From Diadema setosum (lineage: Eukaryota > Echinodermata > Echinoidea > Diadematoida > Diadematidae): 64,000 nucleotides of DNA. The stretch spans positions 4,421,001 through 4,485,000 of the forward strand of contig CM067064.1 in the NCBI GenBank assembly GCA_033980235.1, given 5' to 3'. Numbering within the stretch: the first letter of the stretch is position 1; every line of letters starts with the position of its first letter. Both the position numbers and the translations under genes were made by a program. Below are positions 33,869 through 45,289 of the stretch, piece by piece. A model generated the notes under the pieces. That model did no database searches and was not told the DNA's origin. It saw only the letters and a program-made list of their open reading frames with translations.

Positions 33869-34325
33869 CACTCGAGAGCGTTGACCTCCGCCACGCAGCT
33901 CATTTCCACAATCAATATTGATGATCTCCACACATACATGCACACTGGAAATCACGCAATTTTGAAATGATAAAAAAAAAGCCTTGTGTTTACCTCATCA
34001 GCTTCCTGCTGCGTGGCGCCTTGATGAGCAGAGCGTGCGTTTTAGTGCGCGTATGCAAACCTCAAATACGCGCAGCTTGCACTCCCAAGTTCATTGACCC
34101 TATCTGCCAAAAGATTAAAAACAAATCCTTCAAAACTTGATGAAAATTCCCAGATCACTACCAGAATTCAATCATCTGTTCCTTGTGCCATTATCAACTT
34201 TTCCTGTAAGTTTCATCCAAATCCGTTCACAACTCTTTAGAGTTATTTTGCAAACAAACAGACAAACAAACAAACAAATAAATGCAAGCAAAAAGAATAA
34301 CCTTCCTGGTGGAGGTAATAATGAT
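33869..34325. mobile_element. Composite element with GACCTCCGCCA / TGGTGGAGGT ends
   Basis: TTGACCTCCGCCACGCAGC near the left and CCTGGTGGAGGTAATAATG at the right form short inverted ends. The 3' portion has TTTCATCCAAATCCGTTCAC followed by a CAAA/CAGA simple repeat (34251-34280), the same order (body, tetranucleotide repeat, inverted end) as the 9870 element. A frame here is not coding-like. Confidence 0.55.
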
Positions 34326-34940
34326 GACGATTAAACTATTAAATGATAATAACAGTGTAGGCAAGATAAGGTAAAAAAGCTGAGGCAGTTAGGTATGAGT
34401 GGTGCAGATCATTTGGTTAATACCGTTGAAGCTGATAGCAGCACATAATGAAACTCTTGCATGCCAAGTCCAGTGGGAATGTCAAAGGACTCACCTGATA
34501 CTGGACATTTGCTGGACAAGCCATTTTTTTTTTTGGTCTGTTTGGTTTTTTTTTGTCCAAGACTGATTGATCAAAATCATGATGCTCAAAAGCCTACAGA
34601 CTTTAAGACGAATTTAGATTGTCATAAGCAGATATTATACCTCAACCCATTCTCTGGCTGTCTAGTTACTCTATACAATGATAACAAAACCTTTAAAAAA
34701 GGAAAACAAAACCTGTAAAAAAGAAGAAAAAAAAAAACAGTGCAGAAGTTGCAATAGTGGCGACACACTCCAAGCCAACATCCTGGAAAGAAATGTCATC
34801 TGACTAGGATCTAATATTTCTTTTGGAAAAAAACCCCAACAACTTTAACCAAAATTTCTCATTCTGGGTTTTGCAGTGAGTTCCTTTAAAAGAAAAGTTG
34901 TTCCACAAGATAAAGCCTTACAATCCAGCCTCCTCCTCCA
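34326..34940. other. AT-rich spacer
   Basis: Includes T/A runs (34525-34553, 34725-34737). A donor-like ACTCACCTG at 34489 was examined and not supported as an exon. Confidence 0.5.
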
Positions 34941-35280
34941 GAGATTGACATCAGACCTCCCTCCCTCTTCCCTCCCCATCCCCTGCCTTAACGCTTTCTT
35001 CCGCAATCCTTCAGTTTCAGGGAGGCCTTATGTAGAACCGATCACAGACTAAGATTTCTCTTCGCCTCGGGACATTGGACCAGTTCCCTCCTTCCAAGAT
35101 TGATTTGCACTGCCGTTCGTTCATCCGGCCAAGTGCAGTGCTACACGACCCACGGTACAATTCGCCTCGTTGCCATGGCTACGAGTGCATTCGACAGTGC
35201 TGGGATGTAAGACTGCGTGTGGGGGAGATGTTACACAACCGGCACATTTTGCCACCACGGGTGATTTCTCCTGGATAAAA
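34941..35280. promoter_or_regulatory. GC-richer unique block with RFX X-box
   Basis: 35169-35182 on the minus strand reads GTAGCCATGGCAAC, a full X-box match. A 67-aa plus frame (35075-35278) is Cys/His-containing but matches no family I know. Both readings (noncoding element, unknown exon) stay open; the former is preferred. Confidence 0.3.
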
Positions 35281-35554
35281 CCAGATTTAAGAATTCATAT
35301 TTGACGCAAAATTCTGTGCAGCTTATGTGAATAAACCTCCCAGAGGCTTTTTTTGACTGTGCAAAAGTATATAAATGCAACATGCACTCTACTTTATATA
35401 GAAGTACCATTGTTTGACGAAGGTTCAAACTATTGCTTACCATGGAGCCAGTGGGACAGGATTATCATGCTTGAAAAATACACCAGTACTAGTTCATGGT
35501 ATGTAAATGGCATTTTTCTACAGCTCTATGAAAATACACAATTCTGACTTTATA

Positions 35555-35669
35555 ACATACACACATACATACATACATACATACATACATACATACATAC
35601 ATACATACACATGTACATACATACAAATTTCTTCTTTTTTTGGGGGGGGGGGGGGGGAGGGGGGGGGCA
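35555..35669. repeat. (ACAT)n followed by poly-G
   Basis: ACAT tetranucleotides (35555-35626), TTTCTTCTTTTTTT, then an interrupted G tract of about 27 bases (35642-35669) and (AG)n. Confidence 0.95.
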
Positions 35670-35830
35670 GCGAGAGAGAGAGAGATAATTTCTTCCACAT
35701 CTACACCCATAATCTTCTTTACCCATATTCCAATACACTTTGAATATCTAGTAGCATGGTTTTAAACTACATAGTATTCGGGAGCAATAAAAAGACATGA
35801 TCTTCAAACAAAATACAGTACATCTTCAAG

Positions 35831-35918
35831 TTGTCGGGTGAGAATGAGAAGGGCGTTAAGCTGCCACTTAACTCAGTGTTTGAGACTACTTTGCGCCCTT
35901 CTCATTCTCAACCAACAA
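35831..35918. repeat. 88-bp hairpin inverted repeat
   Basis: TGAGAATGAGAAGGGCG (left) and CGCCCTTCTCATTCTCA (right) are perfect. The full 25-bp arms have two mismatches, around a ~38-bp loop. No relation to the other MITE families. Confidence 0.85.
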
Positions 35919-36608
35919 AGTTTACCTGTTGAGGACAGTCAATGCAAAAAAAAAAAAAAATGAAATAAACCAATATAACATGCCTCATCAGAAAAAGAAA
36001 AGAATGTTAGCAATTACTGATTCTTTGTGGAAACACCCACGCATGACTGGTCACGCAGCACTTGAAACCTACATTATGCAAATGTACTCAAATCAAGCGT
36101 TCTCCCCCCCCCCCCCCCCCCCCAAAAAAAAAAAAAAAAGAATTGGCAACACGTCAACTGCAACATTTTGAGAGATTCCATGAACGGTCGTGTGCTCAAC
36201 ATTTCATGCCTCTATAATCTTCACCGGAAACGCATCGCACAATTGTTCGTGCTCACACGCCCGTGGGCACTGCCAGACACACTTTGCCGATCATTCTAAA
36301 AACTACAATGTATGATCTATTCAACGTGTTTGAGCAAGTCCCTAATGCCTCCTTGATCTTTACATCTGGCTTGCACACATCCGTGAATGGCATGCTATAT
36401 TTAGACAGCACGGGCTTTTGCTGTCTGCAATCTTTGAAATGTGGAAAGAGTAAAACTGACGCATTTGGACACCTCATTAGCAGATAATCAAGGAAACACA
36501 CAGGGAAGCACAGAATCCAAAATGTCTACTTTGTTCGTCAAATCACGTGCTGTGTCCTCTCGTGACGTGCCATACAAGAGTTCCTTTTAACCCTTTTAAT
36601 ATCCTCCT
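35919..36608. other. Spacer with C20/A16 homopolymer pair
   Basis: About 20 C residues run directly into about 16 A residues (36104-36139). 36180-36500 is unique DNA with unrecognised frames on both strands (82 aa minus, 74 aa plus). Confidence 0.45.
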
Positions 36609-36702
36609 TTAACCCGTTGAGGACGGACTGATTTTGCTATACAACACACATTTCCCATAGACACCTGCCGAAGTATACTCGGGACTCGTCCTCGACGGGT
36701 TA
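36609..36702 (+). mobile_element. Family A TTAA MITE, well preserved
   Basis: Begins TTAACCCGTTGAGGACGGAC and ends CTCGTCCTCGACGGGTTAA. Both TTAA flanks intact. Confidence 0.92.
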
Positions 36703-36844
36703 ATGTAAAATTTAGTTCCCCATACATGTATTATACACCCAATTCTTTAAGCTAGAAGGAAACATCAACAACAAATCTATGTACGTACACAGTCTGTGTT
36801 CCCTCCTTCATTTCTGCTGCAGAGCAAGTTGCCTGCTGAACTGG

Positions 36845-37238
36845 TTAAAGGGTGTGTACAGTTCTGGTTGAGGTGAAGATTTAGCTTTTAATGTTTTGCG
36901 AGATATTCAGAAACCACTCTATGAGATGTCAAAGAGCATGCAATTCTAAGGGGTATCAAAAGTTTATTTGATGAAAATCGGTTTCGAAATGGCTGAGATA
37001 TCCAAAAATAAGGTGAAACAAAGAGATCCTAATAAAAGGCGTGGCCTATCGCCTTTTATAATTATCACTTTTTTGGATATCTTAGCCCTTTAAAAACCAA
37101 TTTTCATCAAATAAACGTTGAATCCTTCTTAAAATTACATGCTCTTTCATATTTCATAAGAAGTTTCTCATTATCTCACTTAGGAATGTTCAAAACATGA
37201 ATCCCCACCTCAACCAGTACTGTACAGTCCATTTAAAC
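36845..37238. mobile_element. Long palindromic MITE (family L), copy 1
   Basis: TTAAAGGGTGTGTACAGT at the left faces TGTACAGTCCATTTAA at the right. TTTATTTGATGAAAATCGGT faces CCAATTTTCATCAAATAAAC. Arms of about 170 bp with a short loop at GGCGTGGCCTATCGCC. Homologous to 58378-58768. Confidence 0.85.
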
Positions 37239-37560
37239 TGTAAATTTGGTATTTATCAAACTGCTGCCTTTCCATGGGTTAAATTCTCTGTAAATGAGTA
37301 ATTAAATTGCATAATTTTCAAGTGGCTTTCAGTTTCTGTAAATTGCCCGAAGAAGTCTATCACACAGGGAGTGTGAAAGTATTTTCAGGCAATGATGGAA
37401 AGTGGATGTACAACCTTTATAGCCAAAGCAAATTCAGCAAAGTCCGCCTCTATTTGGTATCTTTAACTTGACAATATCTGCCACTCCTTGGCGCAAAAAT
37501 TCTACTCTGGGATCAAGAAAGGTCAAAGGTCAAACACAGCTCTCCACGGCTCTCAATTGA
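37239..37560. other. Spacer
   Basis: AT-rich; AAGGTCAAAGGTCAAA at about 37520 is a lone DR1-like site outside the satellite. Confidence 0.45.
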
Positions 37561-38190
37561 AACCAGAGGACCTGCTATTTGGGGCGCTCTGTCGTGAAAT
37601 ACAACACTGAGCGGGCACTATTTGCTCGCACGTTGGCGGGGAAATTGAGCAAATATAGCCATAATGGCAAGCAAATTTTAATGAGGTCGTCCCGGCTCCC
37701 CTCGTATGCTCTCACCGCTCTGAAGGTGAAGGGCACGGCGTTAGAGAAAGGTAAATCGTGATCTTGTCTCCGCTGAGGCAGAGCTCCATTAGTCAATACC
37801 AGAGCTGTGAATGGATGGGGGAGGAGGAGGGGGGGGGGGAGGATACTTCTCCCATGGGACAGTGATGATAATGGGTGGGGTGGGGGCAACAGGGATAGGG
37901 AATGGGGTGGAAGAGGCAGCTCTCTTACCCTCTCTCCCTCTAAAAGCATCTCACAACATGCAGGGGGGATTGCCTTGTTTATAAATTTATATCTGGTCTG
38001 GCGATATTTCACAGCCGTGATGCCTGGCAATGCGTTTGCCCATAAATCCCCCACAGATTGCTGGCGGCTCATTTACATCGTTGCTGGGTGCGAATGTAAA
38101 TGTACTAATTGGTTCATGGAACATTATGCATACAGTCATATATCACTACCGCTTTATCACATTAGACATTTTTCTACTTATCACAAAACA
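37561..38190. promoter_or_regulatory. Two unique blocks around a G-rich tract, candidate conserved noncoding DNA
   Basis: 37561-37800 and 37980-38130 are high-complexity. The first contains GCAAATATAGCCATAATGG and TTTTAATGAGG; the second CCCATAAATC, ATTTACAT and CTAATTGG, homeodomain-like and octamer-like motifs. Between them is a G-rich tract (37815-37845). The 165-aa minus frame (37575-38072) spans the G-rich tract as Pro/Leu-rich translation and is not supported as a gene. Confidence 0.3.
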
Positions 38191-38319
38191 AGATATTGAA
38201 AATAGTCTGGTCACATATGTATGCAGTAAGATCACAATCAGGAAATGAAATACAGGTGTAGTAGTAGAAGTAGTAGAAGTTGTAGTATTAATTTTCCATC
38301 TCTATTACAATAAACACAC

Positions 38320-38352
38320 AGAGAAATACACACACACACACACACACACACA
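38320..38352. repeat. (CA)n microsatellite
   Basis: About sixteen CA units. Confidence 0.93.
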
Positions 38353-39511
38353 TTCATATTCATATAAGCACACACCGTGAGAAATGGCTGGAGTTGAATA
38401 ATCTGCGTACAAATGCATAACAACAGCATTCCTTCATAAGATCTAACTTTGATGTAGCAAAAACCTGAAATTTGGATTCAAAACAAACAAGAAAGATATC
38501 AAAATAGGTTGCTAGAATCTCGCTGCCATGTAACGTTTCTAAAAATTGTCTCAGCAATCAACTCAAAAGTTCCTCATGTGGTGTGATCTCTGATGCTGCG
38601 GTGGCTAATGGCCTCGGGTTCCTGAGATAATTTTACCCCAAGGTACATGAAGCCACAGCATCACCAGGGAAAGAGGATCTCCCTTCTTTGTAACCCCGCC
38701 CCACCCCTTCCCCCCCCCCCCCCATTCTAGGACTGGCACAAGAGAAAAAAAACAACAACATAAAACTTGCCTAGGGGGTGAGCTATGTAAGTATCACACA
38801 AGGGGCGAAACATAATGAGTGTGCTCATACAGCCACGAGTCAAGATGCGGCTGTCGTTTGGCCGACGCCAACATGCCATCGGTGTTACTTTTCACCACAC
38901 TCAAAGTGAGGCGGGTGGACGGGCAATCTCGCCTCCTGCCCACAGACTGGTCAAGGCTCAATCCAATCTTCACTTAGCTGGGCAGAATTTCTACTCCCAT
39001 TCAGAATATTGGTTTTAAACTTGAGCTGCTGTCACCAAAAAAAAAAAAAAAAAAAAAATCAATCTCATATTACACATGAATCAAATCAGAAGGATGGACT
39101 TGAGCAATTTCTTCACACAAAAGAGCCTGGTCTCAAAAAAAAAAGAAAAAAAGAAAAAAAAGCTCACTTCAACTGTACATTGATAACATAGCACGCAAAT
39201 ACGACCTCCTGGCAGAACTTGTCCACTAAACCTTACACCACAGCAAACATCACAAAGTCAAATGTCAGTAGAAATCGCTAGGTTTATCTGAGTGCATCTG
39301 AGCAAAATCATTCATGTGCTTTTAAAAGATGAGATATAAAGTCAATGATTAATCAGTTCTTTCATGTGATATTTTTTCATTTCATTTTTGCATTTTTGAT
39401 CCTGTATTCAAAGTGGTTCCTGATCAAAAGAGTAAGAATTGTATCAATACCAGCAATTCAGACCAGTGTAATCACAGGTGTTAGTTTTTGCTGTCACATT
39501 TGTGTGTATCT
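38353..39511. other. Spacer with homopolymers
   Basis: C run (38710-38723), A run of about 22 (39037-39058) and an A-rich patch (39136-39162). No gene recognised. Confidence 0.5.
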
Positions 39512-39603
39512 TTAATCCGTTGAGGATGAGTCCAGAGTATACTCGGGTAGGTGTCTATGGGAAATGCATGTTGTAGCAAAATCAAACCATTCTCAATGGG
39601 TTA
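39512..39603 (-). mobile_element. Family A TTAA MITE
   Basis: Begins TTAATCCGTTGAGGATGAGT and ends CATTCTCAATGGGTTAA. Core GTGTCTATGGGAAATGCATG. Confidence 0.88.
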
Positions 39604-39896
39604 ATGATAAATATTAAAACAATCAGTTAATAATTTGGCTCCACAAATCTTATCTTTGTTCTGAAAATGAAGCTGCTGTACCAACATTGCACATTTCAAT
39701 AAATATGGTTAGTCACAAATCTATACTCCCTCCCCCCCCCCCCCAGTCTCTGAGGCTTACCTGATACAGCAATGACTTCTATAGAGATCTATAGAAATCA
39801 TAGGAAGTTCTCAAAAGTATAGAAACACAGTTGACTTTTCAGAAGGCTTATTAAATTATATATCACTGAATGATTAGGAGAAAATTATTCATCAAC

Positions 39897-39988
39897 TTAA
39901 CCTGTTGAGGACAGACTGATTTTGCTACAACACGCATTTCCCATAGACACCTGCCCAAGTATACTCGGGACTCGTCCTCAACGGGTTA
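39897..39988 (+). mobile_element. Family A TTAA MITE, well preserved
   Basis: Begins TTAACCTGTTGAGGACAGAC and ends CTCGTCCTCAACGGGTTAA. Core CCCAAGTATACTCGGG is a near-palindrome. Confidence 0.92.
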
Positions 39989-40559
39989 ATCATACTTATC
40001 CAACTCACTGGAGGAATTATCTATTAAAAAAAGTAACATTCATTTGTTTGTTTCATATTTCCGTCTGACAAGATGGCTTGACAGCCCATATACATCTGCA
40101 CTAGCTGGTCTTCCATGGGGTCCATTTGGATGTGAGATCTTTACATCTACACTGAATCTTTCCTTAACCCATTATCTTCTGAAACTAGATGTGTCATGTA
40201 GTACACATTTGTCGAGGGAATCATATTTCAGAGCCAAAGACTTAAAGAAAGTTTGACGCTTTCCCAGTCAGGGTTTGAGATCATGAGACGAAGCTTACCC
40301 AACCTGTCTCTTGAGAGGGATCAGTTCCATCTGACAGGGCAGGGAATCACCTAATCTTTTTTTTTTTAATCGGGGACAGGGAGAATCCAGCAACAACATA
40401 ATGTCTATTCCACATAACGCTTTTTTTTTTCATTTACTTTGGCGTAATTGCAAACAGGAGTGATGTGACATGGACGTGGAAATACTGGGAAAGGGGATAT
40501 TTCTGGCATAAAATGAGGATGTTGATGCAATTATGAATGTCTGTCATGAATACACTTGA
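39989..40559. other. Spacer
   Basis: T runs at 40359 and 40422. No gene recognised. Confidence 0.5.
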
Positions 40560-40690
40560 AATACACTTCCACTCTCTCTCTTTCTCTCTCCCCTTCTCTT
40601 TCCTCCTCATCCTTCTTCCTCTTCTTTTCCCTTCTCTTCTTCTTCTTCTCCTTCTTCTCCTCCTCCTCCTCTTTTTTCCATTCTCTCTGT
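40560..40690. repeat. Polypyrimidine (CT/CTT/CTC) tract
   Basis: Continuous pyrimidines with CTTCTTCTTC and CTCCTCCTCC. The Arg-rich minus frame and Leu-rich plus frame are artefacts. Confidence 0.92.
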
Positions 40691-41163
40691 TTTTCTGCCA
40701 CATGGGATTACCACTCCTTCTCATATGCCTGACTAGAGGACAGTGTATCAAGAAAAATTCAAGCAAATTAGAATAAGCAGGCTGAAAAAAAAATGACACA
40801 TGCCTATAATGTTGAGGACTGCTCAACTGAACAAGCAAAAGAAAACAAAAACAGAGTGTTATGGAATAACAAACAAAAACAACAAAAACAACCACTCACA
40901 ACAACAGTGACCAAAGGTGACATGACACCAAGGTTAAAATTAGTTCCCTTAACCCCCAACCCATCTCATCCACACACATACTCTGCCTTGGTAGTCTGAG
41001 GGTTAAGCCTCCTCTGACTCACTCTGGGAGTCACACATCACTGTAATGCATGCAAGGTGGGCAGGAGCTTTGCAGAGATTGGACAAAGATGGAGCTGGGT
41101 GTAATCAAGGACATTACATTTGCATGTGGCGTCCTGCCCTGGAAAACTCAAGTTCATTTATTC
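40691..41163. other. Spacer
   Basis: TTAACCCCCAACCC (40949) and GAGGGTTAA (40997) form a weak inverted pair. Nothing else recognised. Confidence 0.4.
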
Positions 41164-41255
41164 TAACCCGTTGTGGACAGACTGAATTTGCTACAACACA
41201 CATTTCCCATAGACCCCTGCCCAAGTATACTCGTGATTCGTCCTCAGCGGGTTAA
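41164..41255 (+). mobile_element. Family A TTAA MITE
   Basis: Begins TAACCCGTTGTGGACAGAC and ends TTCGTCCTCAGCGGGTTAA. Confidence 0.9.
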
Positions 41256-41319
41256 AGGTCCAGTAACCATATCTAGCTATCCCCAGTGTATTCAAAGAGA
41301 ATATATCTGCATAATATCT

Positions 41320-41560
41320 TAATATATTCATATATCCATATGGTCAGTTTCCTTTTCTTTGTTTCAATTCATATATCCATATATCTATATATTTATATAG
41401 TTATATATTCATATGTTTATATAGTTATATGTTTATATATTTATATAGTCATATATTTATATATTTATATAGTTATATGTTTATATATTTATATAGTTAT
41501 ATATTCATATATTTATTTATCTATATATTCATTTTATGTATATATATTTACATATTTATA
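41320..41560. repeat. 24-bp AT-rich minisatellite
   Basis: ATAGT recurs at 41397, 41421, 41445, 41469 and 41493, exactly 24 bp apart, in TATATTTATATAGTTATATG-type units, with looser units on both sides. 24 bp is eight codons, which keeps an Ile/Tyr-rich frame open; this is not evidence of coding. Confidence 0.9.
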
Positions 41561-42480
41561 CATCATATGTGTATACACACACGCAAAGGTCATTAGAGAA
41601 GGCAAAGGAGAGAAAGAGATACTTGTGGCAAATAACGGCATGAATAAAGAGGGTAAGACGTCATACACACTTCTTCATTGTGGAGGTTTTAGTGGCAATC
41701 ATCATGTATGATTTATGTTTATTGGTCCTTTTTTTCGGTGATGATCAAAGCTGTCTCAAGAGCATCAGATTAGAACGCTAATAACCTTCAGAAGGTGCTT
41801 TTAGGCTAATGACCTTCTGTCTGAATCAATGATATATTGGAAAGCACCATCAAATTTTAATCAGTATAAGATCATTTTTTTTTCCATTGACTTGCCACTT
41901 GCGAGGATTTGTTATTTCAGTTTACAAGATGACAGAGGATATAATCATAATGTTGTCAAGTTTGTTTGTTGTTTGTTTTTACTTATGGATCAACTTTGCT
42001 GACAAAAGCATACACAAAGAGATAATATCTGATCTATGTTTATCAATAGTGTCTTTGCTTGAAAATTAAAGAACAGCAATTTTATCTTTTTGAATTCTGT
42101 GTGTCTTTGGTGTAATTTAATCTGTTATAGAAGTCAAGGATATCAGAAAAGGTGCTGTATTTATCAATATGTTGATAATTGCAGATTTCCAAAATATCTA
42201 TATGCAGATTCTGAACAATCCTTGATAACAACTTAATTGAAGGAATGAAATGATGCATTTTGCATGTCAATGGAAAAAATAAATGAATGTCAAACAATTT
42301 TTACTCTTTCAAACTCTCCTTCCAACTTCTTCCTCCTGTTCATCCTCCCTCATTTTTCTTCTACTTTTCTTCATCTCTCCCTCTTCTCTTTCTTTCTCCA
42401 TTCATTCTCCTGCTACAATGGCACTGCACTACCTCATACTTTGACACAGCCAGTTCTGCTGACTATGTTCACATCTTAAG
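41561..42480. other. AT-rich spacer
   Basis: No gene recognised; short pyrimidine-rich part at 42310-42410. Confidence 0.5.
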
Positions 42481-42990
42481 TAGCAGTGCATGCCACATTC
42501 TATGATGACGACTCCCTCTCTAACAGCCAACACAAGAGTATGCCTCTCACGAAACGTAACCACCAAACGTCTGGGGGCCATTAGAGCTGCAAGAACCTGT
42601 GTGAACCCTCCTTGATCTCTTACCCTCCCCTTTCTCTTCCACACCCACCCTCCTATAACTCATTGCCCCTCTCATCCTATCCTTTACCCATTAGCCCCCC
42701 CCCCCCTCCTCCTCAAGGGGGAGGGGGGTGGGAGGAGACAAAGAAACAAAATGGTGCCCAAGGCTACAGCTGGAAGTGCACCCTGCTTTGGCTCGTACCT
42801 GTACGTGTACACATTAACATGTCCGCCTCTTTTGCACATGGCGTCAGGCGTTGGCCCATTTAAATCTGGGCTACGAAGTGCGCGTATCTATTGCATCTCG
42901 TTTGGCACGCGGCATGCATGCCACACTGAAACAGACGACACATCGCCCACCCAAACACATCTCCTTTTTCCCCGAGTCTGTCCATAAACA
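42481..42990. other. GC-richer unique blocks around a C/G hairpin
   Basis: 42481-42620 and 42750-42990 are unique, CpG-containing DNA (TACGAAGTGCGCGTATC, GGCACGCGGCATGCATGCC). Between them CCCCCCCCCCTCCTCCTC and GGGGGAGGGGGGTGGGAGG (42694-42735) can fold on themselves. Overlapping frames on the plus strand (83 and 78 aa) are unrecognised. Confidence 0.35.
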
Positions 42991-43603
42991 AGCAAAGTCT
43001 GATGACATGGGCTGATTAGCTAGGGAGGTTAACCAATTCAGCCATCAGGCTACACCCTCTTGCATCATATTTCTTTTGTTGGCTTTGCTCTTCACAAATC
43101 GGTATTACGCAGACTATAAACCACCAACACCAATAGTTGCAACCACCATGGGAAAAAAAAAGAATCTTTATGACCTTTGACAGTGAGTTCATTATATCTA
43201 TAGTCTCAGACTGTCAAGAACTGCAACATACGACTACTGCTTTACTTAAGCTCTATAGAAGCAAGACTACACATCCTCTATTGTTATTTAGCATATTACA
43301 TTTCCATTTCCAAATTCAATTTATTTCAATTTCAATTTATTTTCATATTTCTTGATGAAAAAATACATCAAATATAACAAAATTAAATAAAGTACATGAT
43401 ATCAAGCTGGAGACATGCATAAAATATTGCAAATATATAAAATATAGTGGTCGATCTATGAGGTTTGGAATCTGTGAATGAATGCTAAAGAAATATGAAA
43501 ATAATTATTTGAACAAGATTTCAATTGTTTTTTGAAGCACAAAACTTGAGCCCTTCGTATATGAAATTAAATTTTTCTTTTAACATGAAGAAAGCCCTTT
43601 CAG
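42991..43603. repeat. AT-rich spacer with LINE/SINE-like tail
   Basis: 43309-43345 holds repeated ATTTCAATTT/CAATTTATTT phrases resembling the start of the 33020 repeat. The rest is AT-rich. Retroelement origin is tentative. Confidence 0.3.
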
Positions 43604-43696
43604 TTAACCCTTTGAGGATGGGCTGATTTTGATACAACATGCATAACAACAAAACACTTGCCTGAGTATACTCGGGACTCATCCTCAATGGGTTAA
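43604..43696 (+). mobile_element. Family A TTAA MITE
   Basis: Begins TTAACCCTTTGAGGATGGGC and ends CTCATCCTCAATGGGTTAA. The core is altered (AACAACAAAACACTTGCC). Confidence 0.88.
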
Positions 43697-45068
43697 GAAC
43701 ATGCCCTGTATGAACCCACATTCCCGCGGACAGTGACGCATATTGTGTGAATGATATGGTAGCTGCACTGATCATCTTAACTCTTCATGACATCATCACA
43801 CACTGCGCCACATGTTCTGAAAACCCCAACATGACACTGCATCCAACGAGACAGCTGACCAGAGCTGTGGCTACTAAAGTGACCAGCATTGCAATCAAAA
43901 CAATCAAATCCTAATCAAAGTGATCTTTGTCTACCTCTGCCTACAACAATATCTAATAATACAATCATAATAACAATTCATAATAATAAAATCATTCAAG
44001 TACAGAGCTGCATCTACATAATCTTGATACAGCCAGTTTCGAGTGAATTTTCTGTCCACTTTTGTAAGGCATTATTATGCCAAATGGTTATCCGTTTTGT
44101 ACCCAGATGCCATGAATGTTGTAGTAGTCATAGTCCATTTTTATTTTTTTTTTCTTTTGTCAAAGTCATACCACATGGAAAACCAGGAATAAGAATTATT
44201 GGCACATTGATAGTAATTTTTTGTTAATACATAATTTTTTTTTTATAACATGCACTTGAATTTGATGAATGTTCGATTCTGTAATAAAACAAGACAAAAA
44301 AAAAAACAGTAGAGATAGTTGGGTTCAAATTGTATGATGTGCACGGCTTGTCATGTATTATGCAGCAGTACAGCTTTACAGTCGGATCTCATCTATTATT
44401 AGCCACCATCAGCTTTGTGATATAATATGTATCGTGATGTGTCTGCATCCTTTCTCTCTCTCTCTCTCTCTCTCTGAGGGTGGATCAAATAATCTGTACA
44501 TCTCTAGAATCTTGACAAAAAACAGCAGAGCTTTGCTGTTACACCACAGCAAACCTCCCATTCGAGTAAGAAGGCTTCAAACTTTTTTCCTTTATGTTGT
44601 CATCTTGTAGTATCAATATCTCAACTCACTTTTTTTTTCCTTCTGGGTCATGGAACTGCTTCTATGGCAATGGCTGCAATAAATCTAAAGGAGTGCACAC
44701 AATTTTTACGCTGTCAAACTGTCTTCCTCCTTGATAAGAATAGAAAAAGCGAGAGCAAAAAAAAAAATATAAAATCTGTTTGCTGATTTATGATATTGGT
44801 CCCCTCCTAAGTAATTGACATTTTTTATTTCGTTGCTGGTGAGGGATTTTAGCACACAGAGCGTGCAATTAGGTGAATATTTTAATGGGAACCAGATGCA
44901 ACAATAAAAGAGATGGGGGAAATCCCACTTATCTCAAAGAGGTAGAGCTCTCATGGGGGGGGGGGGGGGAGTCTCCTAAAGGAGATGAATAATTACATGA
45001 ATAGATCATGAAATATCTAGAGGAACCGTAAGCTGTGGCAGCTGTTTGTTTTACCTTGTCAATGACAT
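43697..45068. other. Long AT-rich spacer
   Basis: Contains (TC)n at 44454-44476 and a G run at 44956-44970. No gene recognised. Confidence 0.5.
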
Positions 45069-45289
45069 TCTGTAAGAGTAGAAATTTTTGCAGTGTGGAA
45101 ATTTTCACATATTTTGCGCAACCATGAGATAGTGCAGAAAAAGAAGCACACATTTTTTTTTTTTTTTTGCATGCCATGCATGTTCCAGTAATTGATGTCC
45201 TGATTCCGCAGAATCAAACGCATGCAAAATCCATCTTACCCAGCCGAGCCTGAAAAATTACTCATGTGAAAACATTCACCTCTACAGTA
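45069..45289 (-). mobile_element. Family E MITE, copy 4 (reverse orientation)
   Basis: TCTGTAAGAGTAGAAATTTT at the left and CACCTCTACAGTA at the right. CATCTTACCCAGCCGAG is the reverse complement of the family's donor-like phrase. A T17 run is inside. Confidence 0.7.

Noticed and set aside
34489..34530. Possible PKC C1A exon (minus strand) ending in a GTGAGT donor
   Set aside because: The donor is good, but the upstream codons do not give the nearly invariant WGFGKQGFQCQ of that exon and no acceptor fits.
37575..38072. 165-aa minus-strand ORF, the longest in the window
   Set aside because: Its middle is Pro/Leu-rich translation of a G-rich tract, its ends resemble no family, and the plus strand is open too.
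40434..40895. 153-aa Arg-rich minus frame (nucleic-acid-binding look)
   Set aside because: The Arg-rich part is the complement of a CTT/CTC polypyrimidine tract.
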